Positions 1 to 7,643 of a stretch of 34,997 nucleotides of DNA are shown here, piece after piece. The notes below the pieces were generated by a model. It saw nothing but the letters and a program-made list of their open reading frames with translations. It did no database searches and was not told the DNA's origin. Both the position numbers and the translations under genes were made by a program. Numbering within the stretch: the first letter of the stretch is position 1; every line of letters starts with the position of its first letter. This stretch comes from Aliiglaciecola lipolytica E3 (GTDB lineage: Bacteria; Pseudomonadota; Gammaproteobacteria; Enterobacterales; Alteromonadaceae), in contig NZ_BAEN01000020.1 in the NCBI RefSeq assembly GCF_000314975.1, positions 1 through 34,997 of the forward strand, given 5' to 3'.

Positions 1-15
1 CCCAGAGTCTAGTTT

Positions 16-57
16 GTGGCTGTCTATGTTAAAAAGAAAAGAGTGGCTGTCCATATT
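16..57. repeat. Short direct repeat at the window edge
   Basis: Two 15-base copies, GTGGCTGTCTATGTT at 16-30 and GTGGCTGTCCATATT at 43-57, differ at two positions and lie 27 bases apart. They precede miaE and may be the tail of an interspersed repeat or mobile-element remnant whose body lies outside the window. Nothing here proves mobility. Confidence 0.35.
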
Positions 58-122
58 TAGAGAGAGCCTATATTAAAATTAGAAAACACCCGTTTTTAAA
101 TTAATCTTTTGTTTGAATAAGG

Positions 123-128
123 TATAAT
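123..128 (+). promoter_or_regulatory. Candidate -10 box for miaE
   Basis: A perfect TATAAT lies 66 bases upstream of the miaE start. No good -35 hexamer is seen at 16-18 bases upstream (the bases there read ATTAAT), so only the -10 element is supported. The implied leader is about 58 bases. Confidence 0.4.
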
Positions 129-193
129 TCTGGGCTGTAAAATTTCGGCTAGATGCTGTTTGTCACAGTATAAGAATTGAAGGTTAGGATAGT

Positions 194-952
194 TTGGATA
201 AGTTGTTAGAACCCATAAAACGCTTTTTGCAATGTGATACGCCGGATGCGTGGATATCTAAAGCAGTAAAGAAAGAAAATCTTCCGATGTTGCTTACAGA
301 TCATCTGATATGCGAGTTAAAAGCGGGGCAGACCGCTATGTGGCTCATAAAAAAATATGCCGCTGACAAACAAAGTGGACAAGCTTTACAAGAATGGTTT
401 CAACCGTTTGAAAAGTATATTTATCGTAAAGAAGGCAATTTGGCATCTTTAAGTAAACATTCGAAATTACGAAAAACAATTGTACCGAAAAGCAACTCTC
501 TATTTGGGCAAGATTTTATTGATAAAATGGTGTTATTAATTAAAGAGGAGTTGCATCACTTTTATCAAGTTTTGGAAATAATGCAAAGCCTTGGAATAGA
601 GTATGAGAACATCACGGCTAGTCGCTATGCCAAAGGCATGATGCAACATTTACGTACTCACGAACCTGCCATTTTAGTAGATAAACTAATTTGCGGTGCC
701 TACATTGAAGCTCGTTCATGCGAACGCTTTGCTAAACTAGCACCGTACTTAGATGAAGATCTGAGTAAGTTTTATGTGTCTTTGTTACGTTCTGAAGCTC
801 GCCACTTTGAAGACTATTTGTCATTAGCACAACAAGTCGCAGGCGAAGATATAAGTCAACGAATAACGTATTTTGGTGAAATCGAAGCAGACTTAATCTC
901 ATCATTTGATAGTGATTTTAAATTTCACAGCGGTCATCCAATTACAGCCTGA
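194..952 (+). CDS. miaE: tRNA-(ms2io6A37)-hydroxylase MiaE
   Basis: This is a non-haem diiron monooxygenase that hydroxylates the isopentenyl side chain of 2-methylthio-N6-isopentenyladenosine at position 37 of tRNAs reading U-initial codons. It acts in the cytoplasm, after MiaA and MiaB. The 252-residue protein has the ferritin-like four-helix pattern of carboxylate and histidine ligands: Glu41, a Glu-x-x-His at 118-122 (EELHH), Glu172 and Glu201-x-x-His204. The N-terminus (LLEPIKRFLQCDTPDAW) matches the family closely. The start must be the TTG at 194: an in-frame TAG sits at 185-187, no other start codon lies between, and AGGTTAGGA at 181-189 supplies the ribosome binding site. The gene converges with the Sel1 gene, leaving only 30 bases between the two stops. 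Confidence 0.93.
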   Translation: MDKLLEPIKRFLQCDTPDAWISKAVKKENLPMLLTDHLICELKAGQTAMWLIKKYAADKQSGQALQEWFQPFEKYIYRKEGNLASLSKHSKLRKTIVPKSNSLFGQDFIDKMVLLIKEELHHFYQVLEIMQSLGIEYENITASRYAKGMMQHLRTHEPAILVDKLICGAYIEARSCERFAKLAPYLDEDLSKFYVSLLRSEARHFEDYLSLAQQVAGEDISQRITYFGEIEADLISSFDSDFKFHSGHPITA

Positions 953-982
953 CTTATAGAGCAAACGAAAGTGTAGGTATTA

Positions 983-2506
983 TCAGTCGACTATATAAAC
1001 TTTGCCTGTTGTCCACAGCTTGTATTGATCTTCCCAATCAGATACATCCCAATTTAGCCTATTGCCTTTTGATATCGCTTTACGTATGTGTGATATGGCC
1101 TTAACCATGTCTCTGTTTTCACCGTGTAGATAAGATACAGCGACCAAATAATGAAACTCTGGGTTTTCTTGTTGGGTTGATTCGATATTATTTAAGTGTG
1201 CGATTGCTGATTTAAAATCATGCAAGGTTTTATCTTGTGCTAACAGCTTCAATTCTGCCGCTTTTAAGTTTGCGCCAGCATGATTTTTAGCCGCCGCCAA
1301 CTCAAACCAAAAGAGTGATTTTTTTTCATTGGTAATAACCCAAGGACTAGTACGCAAAATAAAGGCTAATCGATACTGAGCCTCTGATAATCCATACAGA
1401 CTAGCCAGCGATATCCATCTTATTGCTTGTTCAAGGTCGATTTGCTCTCGATATAAATACAAACCATATTCATATTGTGCTTTTATATAACCTTCTTCTG
1501 CGAGTGAGCGCAACAATTCGACCGCTTGCCCTTCTTTTTGCGGTAACCATTTAAGAAGAAGAAGCGTCCTCGCATATTGGAATCGGTCATTAATATCACT
1601 ACTTTTAGATAATCGTTTGATTCTGCGCGTTAACCAATTATATAGTTCTTTATTATCTTCACGAACTCTATGCATATTATAATTGGCCACACCTAAATAA
1701 GAACGATTGACAAAACTCACAGGCTTACCATCGAATGTAGGGGTAGGTATGTTGGTAATCGACAAATCGTAAAGCGCTTGTGATACTCGGCCAAATGATT
1801 CTATGTTGTTCATGTTTCGAATAGAGCCATCTACCGCTATATCATAATCAACAACGGCAAGGTACGGGCGGTCAAACAGATTGGAGGAAGAAAAATCATC
1901 CGATGAATCTGCGCCAAATGTGTCGTCAATGTCATCTTCTGTAAACGAGTCATCAGAAAAATAATCACTAATATCTTCATCCACTAACTCATCGCTTAAA
2001 TCCAATTGATTTTTATGTTTTCCTTCACTTCCAAATATAACTTTCTTGTTTTTATTATCATCTATCATTACAGGCAGATATTTTTGTTGAAACTGCTGCT
2101 TTCCATACTTTTTCTTGAAATCCGTAATTACCTGTAGCACTTTTTCTAATTGGTCGTCAGCAACGCTTTGAAGTAGTTGTGCTAGAACTTCTTCTGAGTC
2201 GTCTATTTGATATTCAGCCGCCAAAGAAAACCAAATCAATGCCCCAAGCAAGTTTGCTTCGGTGCCTTGGCCATTATAATGCATAGTACCCAATTGATAG
2301 TACGCGTGAGGATTACCTGCTTTTGCCTGCTTTGTGTATATTGAAAATGCTTGTTTGTAATTTTGTTGTTTATATAAATCATCCGCATTTGGCGTTTCTG
2401 ATGCCATCGCTGGTTTTATATATAAAAATAGGAAAAAAATGCAAGTAAGAGTAAACCTAGACGGGGATTTAAGCTGAAACCATGTTCGCATTTTACGTTT
2501 ACTCAC
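983..2506 (-). CDS. Secreted Sel1/TPR-repeat protein with TonB_C-like insert
   Basis: The product is a predicted periplasmic or envelope protein of about 507 residues with no assignable enzymatic role. A basic N-terminus and a hydrophobic stretch ending AMA-SE (about residue 36) form a signal peptide. Sel1-like repeats occur at about 43-100 (YYQLGTMHYNGQG, ALIWFSLAAE) and 325-420 (AVELLRSLAEEGYIKAQYEYG and following units). Between them lie a very acidic Asp/Ser-rich linker (168-208) and a segment (214-270) patterned like the C-terminal domain of TonB, with VDYDIAVDGSIRN followed by FDGKPVSF. Sel1 repeats normally scaffold protein contacts. The open frame begins at a GTG (2506), and an ATG at 2491 (residue 6) is equally possible; neither has a clear ribosome binding site. 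Function is unknown. Confidence 0.8.
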   Translation of the reverse strand: MSKRKMRTWFQLKSPSRFTLTCIFFLFLYIKPAMASETPNADDLYKQQNYKQAFSIYTKQAKAGNPHAYYQLGTMHYNGQGTEANLLGALIWFSLAAEYQIDDSEEVLAQLLQSVADDQLEKVLQVITDFKKKYGKQQFQQKYLPVMIDDNKNKKVIFGSEGKHKNQLDLSDELVDEDISDYFSDDSFTEDDIDDTFGADSSDDFSSSNLFDRPYLAVVDYDIAVDGSIRNMNNIESFGRVSQALYDLSITNIPTPTFDGKPVSFVNRSYLGVANYNMHRVREDNKELYNWLTRRIKRLSKSSDINDRFQYARTLLLLKWLPQKEGQAVELLRSLAEEGYIKAQYEYGLYLYREQIDLEQAIRWISLASLYGLSEAQYRLAFILRTSPWVITNEKKSLFWFELAAAKNHAGANLKAAELKLLAQDKTLHDFKSAIAHLNNIESTQQENPEFHYLVAVSYLHGENRDMVKAISHIRKAISKGNRLNWDVSDWEDQYKLWTTGKVYIVD

Positions 2507-2675
2507 GTTTAAGAAAGAGGAAAGTCAAATCAAGTGAAGCTAACCCAATAAAACATTTTTCCACTTAAAACCCGTATTTTTAAGTAGATGAAAAAGAGAT
2601 TTGGCTGTTATGATAAACCAAAGTGATCAAGACATTTCTTATTAAAATGGAGTAGCAGTTTAATCGCTATCTCTC

Positions 2676-3632
2676 TTAATCCGCACAAACCACGCGATTT
2701 CTACCGGCATTTTTCGCCTTGTAAACAGCATCATCGGCTTGCTTAATAAATTGATGAATGTCTTGTTGCGGCAGCAGGTTTGCGACACCTATACTGCAGG
2801 TTAGCTCCCACTTTTGAACAAAAGTTAGTGAAGCAACGTTGATCCTGATGCGTTCGGCCAATTCATAAGCTTGCAGTTTGTCAGTTTGCGGCAATACAAT
2901 TAAGAACTCTTCCCCACCATAGCGCCCCACATTATCTGTTGTTCGACAACTGTTAACTAGGGTCTCAGCTATTTTTACCAATATTTCATCGCCAACTTGG
3001 TGTCCGTAGGTATCATTTACCTGCTTAAAATAGTCCACATCAAGCATGAGAATAGAGCATTCAAGTTTATAACGATGACTACGTAGAAGTTCTTTTTCGA
3101 GGTCACAAAGAATTGCTCTGCGATTGCTAATTGAGGTTAATGGGTCTGTATTGGCTTGCACATGAAGCTCTCTTGTGCGTTCTTCAATTTTAGCTTCTAA
3201 TGTTGCGTTGATTTCTTTTAGTTCATCCTGAGCTTTTAATAACTCCGCGTTGCGTTGCTCTAATAGTGCTGAACTAGGTACAGCTAATATTTTAGGTACT
3301 AATTTCCACAATACGAACGCAGTGGTAATCGATATAATGCCCGTTGTAAGTTTTGTTAGCCCTTCTAAATAATAATAGCCGTGCCAAATATTGATTAAAC
3401 CCATTACGTGAGTTATGCCACAAAAGGCAATAAATCCTGCAAAAAGCAAAAAGATTTTATCAAACTTCAAGTCATCACGATGATGTACTAAGTGAATCAA
3501 AGCAATGGGTATCAAAGCATAGGATATGGCGGTAAGCGCGTCACCAGCGACATGCAAAAACAACAAGTCCCAGCGCCATAATAAACAATGGCCATGAGGC
3601 ATAAAGCTGCCATTGAATAATACGTCAAGCAT
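2676..3632 (-). CDS. Diguanylate cyclase with ethylene-receptor-like membrane domain
   Basis: This inner-membrane sensor is predicted to make cyclic di-GMP from two GTP. The N-terminal 115 residues form three transmembrane helices resembling the copper-binding ethylene domain of plant ETR1 and cyanobacterial homologues. Asp31, Tyr38, Ile41-Pro42, Ile68, Cys71 and His75 line up with ETR1 Asp25, Tyr32, Ile35-Pro36, Ile62, Cys65 and His69 at a constant offset of six, without gaps (ETR1 recalled from memory). A coiled coil (about 122-157) leads into a GGDEF domain with an intact GGEEF active loop (239-243) and an inhibitory RxxD site (Arg230-Asp233) exactly five residues before it. The start has a strong AAGGAG ribosome binding site. 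Cyclase activity is well supported; ligand identity is inference. Confidence 0.9.
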   Translation of the reverse strand: MLDVLFNGSFMPHGHCLLWRWDLLFLHVAGDALTAISYALIPIALIHLVHHRDDLKFDKIFLLFAGFIAFCGITHVMGLINIWHGYYYLEGLTKLTTGIISITTAFVLWKLVPKILAVPSSALLEQRNAELLKAQDELKEINATLEAKIEERTRELHVQANTDPLTSISNRRAILCDLEKELLRSHRYKLECSILMLDVDYFKQVNDTYGHQVGDEILVKIAETLVNSCRTTDNVGRYGGEEFLIVLPQTDKLQAYELAERIRINVASLTFVQKWELTCSIGVANLLPQQDIHQFIKQADDAVYKAKNAGRNRVVCAD

Positions 3633-3760
3633 TAAGTTCTCCTTATTTTAATGCTGAAACTTATATAGTTGTTGTTTATACGCTTACCTTTCTTCAGCAG
3701 TTTCTTTAAGGCTACTTCTAATTCTACACGCTATTTATAATTAATCCTCTAAAACTTTAT

Positions 3761-3871
3761 TTACCGCTGCGTGCAAACCTGATCTCCATAGTAATTGTCT
3801 TTGTAATTACATTCTTGATATTGCTTCTTAGGTACAAAGATGGTTTTGACATTGTTGATGATAGTTTTCAT
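3761..3871 (-). CDS. Possible 36-residue small protein
   Basis: This small open frame lies in the 345-base gap between oxyR and the diguanylate cyclase gene, on the same strand as both. It starts with ATG, preceded by AAGGA at five-base spacing, and ends in TAA. The peptide begins MKTIINNVKTIFVPKKQYQ and continues with a polar, tyrosine-rich tail containing two cysteines (about residues 21 and 33). It has no hydrophobic helix. It begins 106 bases after the oxyR stop, so it could share that transcript or have its own promoter. I do not recognise the family. Support is the ribosome binding site and protein-like composition only. Confidence 0.4.
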   Translation of the reverse strand: MKTIINNVKTIFVPKKQYQECNYKDNYYGDQVCTQR

Positions 3872-3977
3872 ATTTTTCCTTAAATGTTTAAAGTCAAACA
3901 ATCATGACCTAAAGAACCCATTTTTGAAATTTGCTTTAATCAAATTTTATATACCATTTTTTTGAAGATGCATAAGT

Positions 3978-4880
3978 CTATTTGCATTTTTCAGTTAGTT
4001 GCGCATTAAAAATATCTTTTAATATGGTTAATTCCGCAGTTCTAACATAGTTGGGGCGTATGATTAACGCGATGGTTCTATGCGGTCCGGGCTCATTTAA
4101 ATGAATAGCATGTAGCTCTGATTGATTGTGTATTAGTTGATCTAATGCCATTTGCGGAACTAAGGTTGTACCTAGTTTACCCGCTACCATTTGCACTAAG
4201 GTATGCAAACTGGCTGAGTCAAAGTTTGATTGCTGGTTTTTATTTTGTAATCGACAAGCAGCCAACGCTTGATCTTTCAAGCAATGCCCGTCTTTTAATA
4301 ACATTAACTTTTCAATTTCTAGTTCCTCACTAGTGATTTCATCCATTTGACTAGGACTTTCATCTTTATGGCTAACCCAATAAAAGTCTTCATCCCAAAA
4401 TGGAAAACTCATTAAGCCTTCTATTGGATAGGGTAAAGCAAGAATAGCCGCATCTATTTCTCCATTTCTTACTAAATCGACTAGCACATGAGATTGTTCT
4501 TCGATTATCTGAAGTTTGAAGTCGGGATATTGTTTGCGAACCTCGGGTAAAACCTTAGGCAACATATATGGGCCAATAGTCGGAATAATTCCCAGTGTCA
4601 TTGGTCTAGATAGTGGGGTTTTATTACTTTGAGCTAACTGTAGAAGCTCTTCCATTTCGATTTTTATACGCTTTGCTTTGGCTAGGATGATTTCTCCGTC
4701 GGCGGTAACTAACACTTGTTTGTTATTGCGTTCAAAAACCTGCAACCCAAGCTGTTTTTCCAATTCATTAATAGCCGTACTCAGTGCCGACTGAGAAACA
4801 TTACATGCTTCAGCTGCTTTTTTAAAATGACGCGTTTTATCGATTGCAAGAGCATATTTAAGTTGCTTTAAAGAGACCAT
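3978..4880 (-). CDS. oxyR: Hydrogen-peroxide-sensing LysR-type regulator OxyR
   Basis: This 300-residue LysR-family regulator has an N-terminal winged helix-turn-helix (about 1-60; RHFKKAAEACNVSQSALST) and a periplasmic-binding-protein-like effector domain. The peroxide-sensing motif GHCLKDQALAAC carries Cys200 and Cys209, matching the Cys199/Cys208 disulfide switch of E. coli OxyR with the same nine-residue spacing. Oxidation by hydrogen peroxide would convert it to an activator of peroxide-defence genes. It is divergent from ahpC, with 235 bases between the two starts, the classic layout for regulating both itself and its target. The effector identity follows from established OxyR biology; the specific regulon is inferred from position. 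Confidence 0.95.
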   Translation of the reverse strand: MVSLKQLKYALAIDKTRHFKKAAEACNVSQSALSTAINELEKQLGLQVFERNNKQVLVTADGEIILAKAKRIKIEMEELLQLAQSNKTPLSRPMTLGIIPTIGPYMLPKVLPEVRKQYPDFKLQIIEEQSHVLVDLVRNGEIDAAILALPYPIEGLMSFPFWDEDFYWVSHKDESPSQMDEITSEELEIEKLMLLKDGHCLKDQALAACRLQNKNQQSNFDSASLHTLVQMVAGKLGTTLVPQMALDQLIHNQSELHAIHLNEPGPHRTIALIIRPNYVRTAELTILKDIFNAQLTEKCK

Positions 4881-4910
4881 ATTTGTTGTTCCATAAAATT
4901 GAACATAAAT

Positions 4911-4989
4911 TAGAATTGATTCTACTAAAGTACATTATATCAGTAGATATCTTAAAAGACGCCATATTGATGATTCTAAAAAATAGAAT
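4911..4989. promoter_or_regulatory. Candidate OxyR operator region between oxyR and ahpC
   Basis: Two palindromes built from the same half-sites lie in the oxyR-ahpC gap: TAGAAT-TG-ATTCTA at 4911-4924 and ATTCTA-AAAAA-TAGAAT at 4973-4989. The first is 31 bases from the oxyR start and the second about 127 bases from ahpC. OxyR binds widely spaced ATAG/CTAT-type half-sites as a tetramer. These repeats are AT-rich and similar in style but do not match that consensus exactly, so assignment to OxyR rests mostly on location. Confidence 0.45.
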
Positions 4990-5115
4990 ATAGGTATAGA
5001 TTTAATTAAATATATTAATACTAACTCTGAGCCTATTATGAATCCCGTAGAAAGCAAACGAGCTTTTTAAGCAAAACTTACATAAAGCTAAATATGACAA
5101 AAGAGGAAATAGAAA

Positions 5116-5679
5116 ATGGCTCAGATCGGTAAAACAATCCCAGAATTTAAAGCACAAGCATTTCATAACGGTGAGTTTGTAGAAGTAACTTCAGAAAGCG
5201 TAAAAGGAAAATGGGGCATCTTCTTATTTTATCCTGCTGACTTCACATTTGTATGTCCAACTGAACTAGAAGATATGGCCACACATTACGAAGAGCTTCA
5301 AAAGCTTGGCGTTGAAGTTTATGCGGTTTCTACCGACACACACTTCTCACACAAAGCTTGGCACGATTCATCAGAAGCGATAGGGAAAATAAACTACCCA
5401 ATGATTGGTGACCAAACTGGCACAATTACACGTGGATTTGATGTGATGATTGAAGAAGATCATATGGCGCACCGAGGCACTTTCTTGGTTGACCCAGACG
5501 GCGTGATTCAAGTAGCACATATACACGCAGGTGGTATTGGCCGTAGCGCAAAAGATATGGTTCGAAACGTTAAAGCAGCTCAATACGTGCGTGACAACGA
5601 CGGTGAAGTATGTCCTGCAGCTTGGGAGCAAGGCCAAAAAACATTGACTCCTAGTTTGGATCTAGTAGGCAAAATCTAA
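5116..5679 (+). CDS. ahpC: Alkyl hydroperoxide reductase peroxidase subunit AhpC
   Basis: This cytoplasmic typical two-cysteine peroxiredoxin reduces hydrogen peroxide, organic peroxides and peroxynitrite, and is recycled by AhpF. The 187-residue length is that of the E. coli protein. The peroxidatic cysteine is Cys47 in [16 protein letters not shown] and the resolving cysteine is Cys166 in EVCPAAW near the C-terminus. An AGAGGA ribosome binding site precedes the ATG. The gene is divergent from oxyR and followed by a strong terminator before ahpF. Such an arrangement usually lets AhpC be made in large excess over AhpF. Induction by OxyR is expected from context. Confidence 0.97.
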   Translation: MAQIGKTIPEFKAQAFHNGEFVEVTSESVKGKWGIFLFYPADFTFVCPTELEDMATHYEELQKLGVEVYAVSTDTHFSHKAWHDSSEAIGKINYPMIGDQTGTITRGFDVMIEEDHMAHRGTFLVDPDGVIQVAHIHAGGIGRSAKDMVRNVKAAQYVRDNDGEVCPAAWEQGQKTLTPSLDLVGKI

Positions 5680-5702
5680 CTTTAGATTTAACCACTTATA
5701 AC

Positions 5703-5743
5703 AGGCGGGAAAAGGGAGTTGTTACTTCCACCCGCCTTTTTTT
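5703..5743 (+). terminator. Intrinsic terminator between ahpC and ahpF
   Basis: AGGCGGG (5703-5709) pairs with CCCGCCT (5731-5737) and runs into seven T's. It lies 23 bases after the ahpC stop, so ahpF is probably reached by read-through or by its own promoter, giving more AhpC than AhpF. Confidence 0.85.
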
Positions 5744-5776
5744 CACCAGTTAATTTGCAGTATTAAAGGTAACACT

Positions 5777-7327
5777 ATGTTAAGTAACGATATTTTAAAC
5801 GCTTTAAAATCTTACACTGAAAATATGACTAACAGCGTGGCACTGGTTCTCCAAACTGGTGAGCATGAAAAACGTCAAGAATTAGTCGAATTTTTAACAT
5901 CGTTGTGCTCAGTTTCAGACAATCTGACCTTGATTGAGCGCGATGATAACCAACGCAGTCCTATTAGCTTCTATTTAGAAGTCGAAGGCAAAAATAATGG
6001 TATTTCTTTCTCGGGAATTCCAAGTGGCCATGAGTTTAACTCGCTTATATTAGCGATTCTACAGTCGTCTGGTACCGCGCTTAAGTTAGATAAAACACTA
6101 AGTAACATGGTGCAGAAAATCAAAGACGATTTGCACTTTGAAGTGTTTATATCGTTAAGCTGCCATAACTGCCCTGACGTCGTTCAATCGTTAAACCAGT
6201 TTGCATTATTGAATGAAACTATCAATGCAGAAATGATTGACGGCGGTTTGTTTCCAGAAATCATCGAGCAAAGGAATATACAGGGTGTACCAAGCGTATA
6301 TTTAAATGGCAAATTGTTTGCTAACGGCAAAATTGATACCGCGCAATTGGTCGACAAATTAATTCAACGCTACCCGTATATTGTTGGTGGTGACGAAAGT
6401 GAAGCACTGCCAATACAAGATGTCACTGTTATAGGTGGTGGACCAGCCGGTGTTTCAGCCGCTATTTACGCGGCACGAAAAGGTCTAAACGTGACTATGA
6501 TTGCTGATCGTATAGGTGGTCAGGTAAAAGACACTGTGGGTATTGAAAACCTTATTTCTGTGCCAAAAACCACAGGAACCGAATTGACCGGTAATTTATT
6601 GGCGCATTTAAACGACTATGAAGTAACCATTAAAGAGTTCTTACGGGTCGATAAGATAGAAAAAGGCAAAACCAAAAAAGTGCATTTATCTAGTGGTGAA
6701 GTGATTGAAACGAAATCATTGATTGTCGCGACTGGGGCGAAATGGCGAGAGTTGGGTGTACCAGGTGAAAAAGAAAATATTGGTTCTGGTGTAGCCTATT
6801 GTCCTCACTGTGATGGACCTTTTTTCAAAGGGAAAGATGTCGCCGTAATTGGAGGTGGTAATTCTGGTATCGAAGCAGCACTCGATTTAGCTGGAATGGT
6901 CAACCATGTAACAGTGTTTGAGTTTTTGCCGGAACTCAAAGCCGATAAAGTGTTAGTGAAAAAAGCAGAGGCTAATAGCAAGATCACTATTATAAAGCAC
7001 GCAGCGACAAAGCAGATTATTGCCGAAAATGGCAAAGTGGTCGCCCTTGAATATGAAGACCGAACGTCTGGCGAAGTTAAGCAACAATCGTTAGCAGGGG
7101 TGTTTGTGCAAATTGGACTGGTGCCCAACAGTGCTTTTTTAAACGATGTGGTTGAACTAAGCAAATTTGGTGAAGTGATTATTGATCAAAAGTGCGCTAC
7201 ATCTGAGCCGGGCATATTTGCCGCAGGTGACGTAACGACTGTGCCTTATAAACAAATCGTTATCGCCATGGGAGAAGGATCAAAAGCATCGCTTTCAGCC
7301 TTTGATTATCTAATCCGTGAAAGCTAA
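5777..7327 (+). CDS. ahpF: Alkyl hydroperoxide reductase flavoprotein subunit AhpF
   Basis: This NADH-dependent, FAD-containing disulfide reductase passes electrons to AhpC. The N-terminal half (1-200) is the tandem thioredoxin-like domain with the redox pair Cys129-x-x-Cys132 (SCHNCP). Then come the FAD-binding GGGPAG motif (220-225), the redox-active Cys342-x-x-Cys345 (YCPHCDGP), the NADH-binding GGGNSG motif (359-364) and the C-terminal FAD contact GIFAAGDV. Length (516) and cysteine positions match E. coli AhpF. AAGGT upstream of the ATG is a fair ribosome binding site. It sits 97 bases after ahpC, beyond a terminator. Confidence 0.96.
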   Translation: MLSNDILNALKSYTENMTNSVALVLQTGEHEKRQELVEFLTSLCSVSDNLTLIERDDNQRSPISFYLEVEGKNNGISFSGIPSGHEFNSLILAILQSSGTALKLDKTLSNMVQKIKDDLHFEVFISLSCHNCPDVVQSLNQFALLNETINAEMIDGGLFPEIIEQRNIQGVPSVYLNGKLFANGKIDTAQLVDKLIQRYPYIVGGDESEALPIQDVTVIGGGPAGVSAAIYAARKGLNVTMIADRIGGQVKDTVGIENLISVPKTTGTELTGNLLAHLNDYEVTIKEFLRVDKIEKGKTKKVHLSSGEVIETKSLIVATGAKWRELGVPGEKENIGSGVAYCPHCDGPFFKGKDVAVIGGGNSGIEAALDLAGMVNHVTVFEFLPELKADKVLVKKAEANSKITIIKHAATKQIIAENGKVVALEYEDRTSGEVKQQSLAGVFVQIGLVPNSAFLNDVVELSKFGEVIIDQKCATSEPGIFAAGDVTTVPYKQIVIAMGEGSKASLSAFDYLIRES

Positions 7328-7356
7328 TAATTGTTGATAAAAAACACTATTTAATC

Positions 7357-7388
7357 AAAGACAAGTATTTAATGCTTGTCTTTTTTTT
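7357..7388 (+). terminator. Intrinsic terminator after ahpF
   Basis: AAAGACAAG (7357-7365) pairs perfectly with CTTGTCTTT (7375-7383) around a nine-base loop and is followed by a run of eight T's ending at 7388. Confidence 0.88.
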
Positions 7389-7438
7389 ATTACCCTTGGC
7401 AATTAAGTGCAGAAATTGTTGTTTTACTTCTTTTTTTG

Positions 7439-7589
7439 AAATATCCAAACGAGTGCTCACTTTGACTTCGCTGGATATTTTTCTTATTCGCGTTAAATCA
7501 AAATAAAACAGGGAAAATGTTTGAGAAATTAAAAATTCCTGCTTGTCTTAACACAGACGTGTTAAATCGTAATCCGTGTATTAGGATTA
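7439..7589. promoter_or_regulatory. Cluster of inverted repeats upstream of the PAS chemoreceptor
   Basis: The 304-base gap after ahpF holds, beyond the terminator, three inverted repeats: AAATATCCA (7439-7447) with TGGATATTT (7472-7480); TTAACAC-AGAC-GTGTTAA (7548-7565), perfect over seven base pairs; and TAATCC (7570-7575) with GGATTA (7584-7589). They could be operators or leader-RNA hairpins for the downstream chemoreceptor. No known riboswitch consensus was recognised. Confidence 0.4.
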
Positions 7590-7643
7590 AATCAGCATAT
7601 ATGATGATGCCAGTGAAATATAATAGATAAAATGGAGAGCTAT

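Noticed and set aside
6805-7164. 119-residue antisense ORF within ahpF
   Set aside because: It lies wholly opposite conserved ahpF coding sequence and has no domain or ribosome binding site.
7389-7631. c-di-GMP (GEMM) riboswitch ahead of the chemoreceptor
   Set aside because: The conserved GEMM core and tetraloop-receptor pattern are absent.
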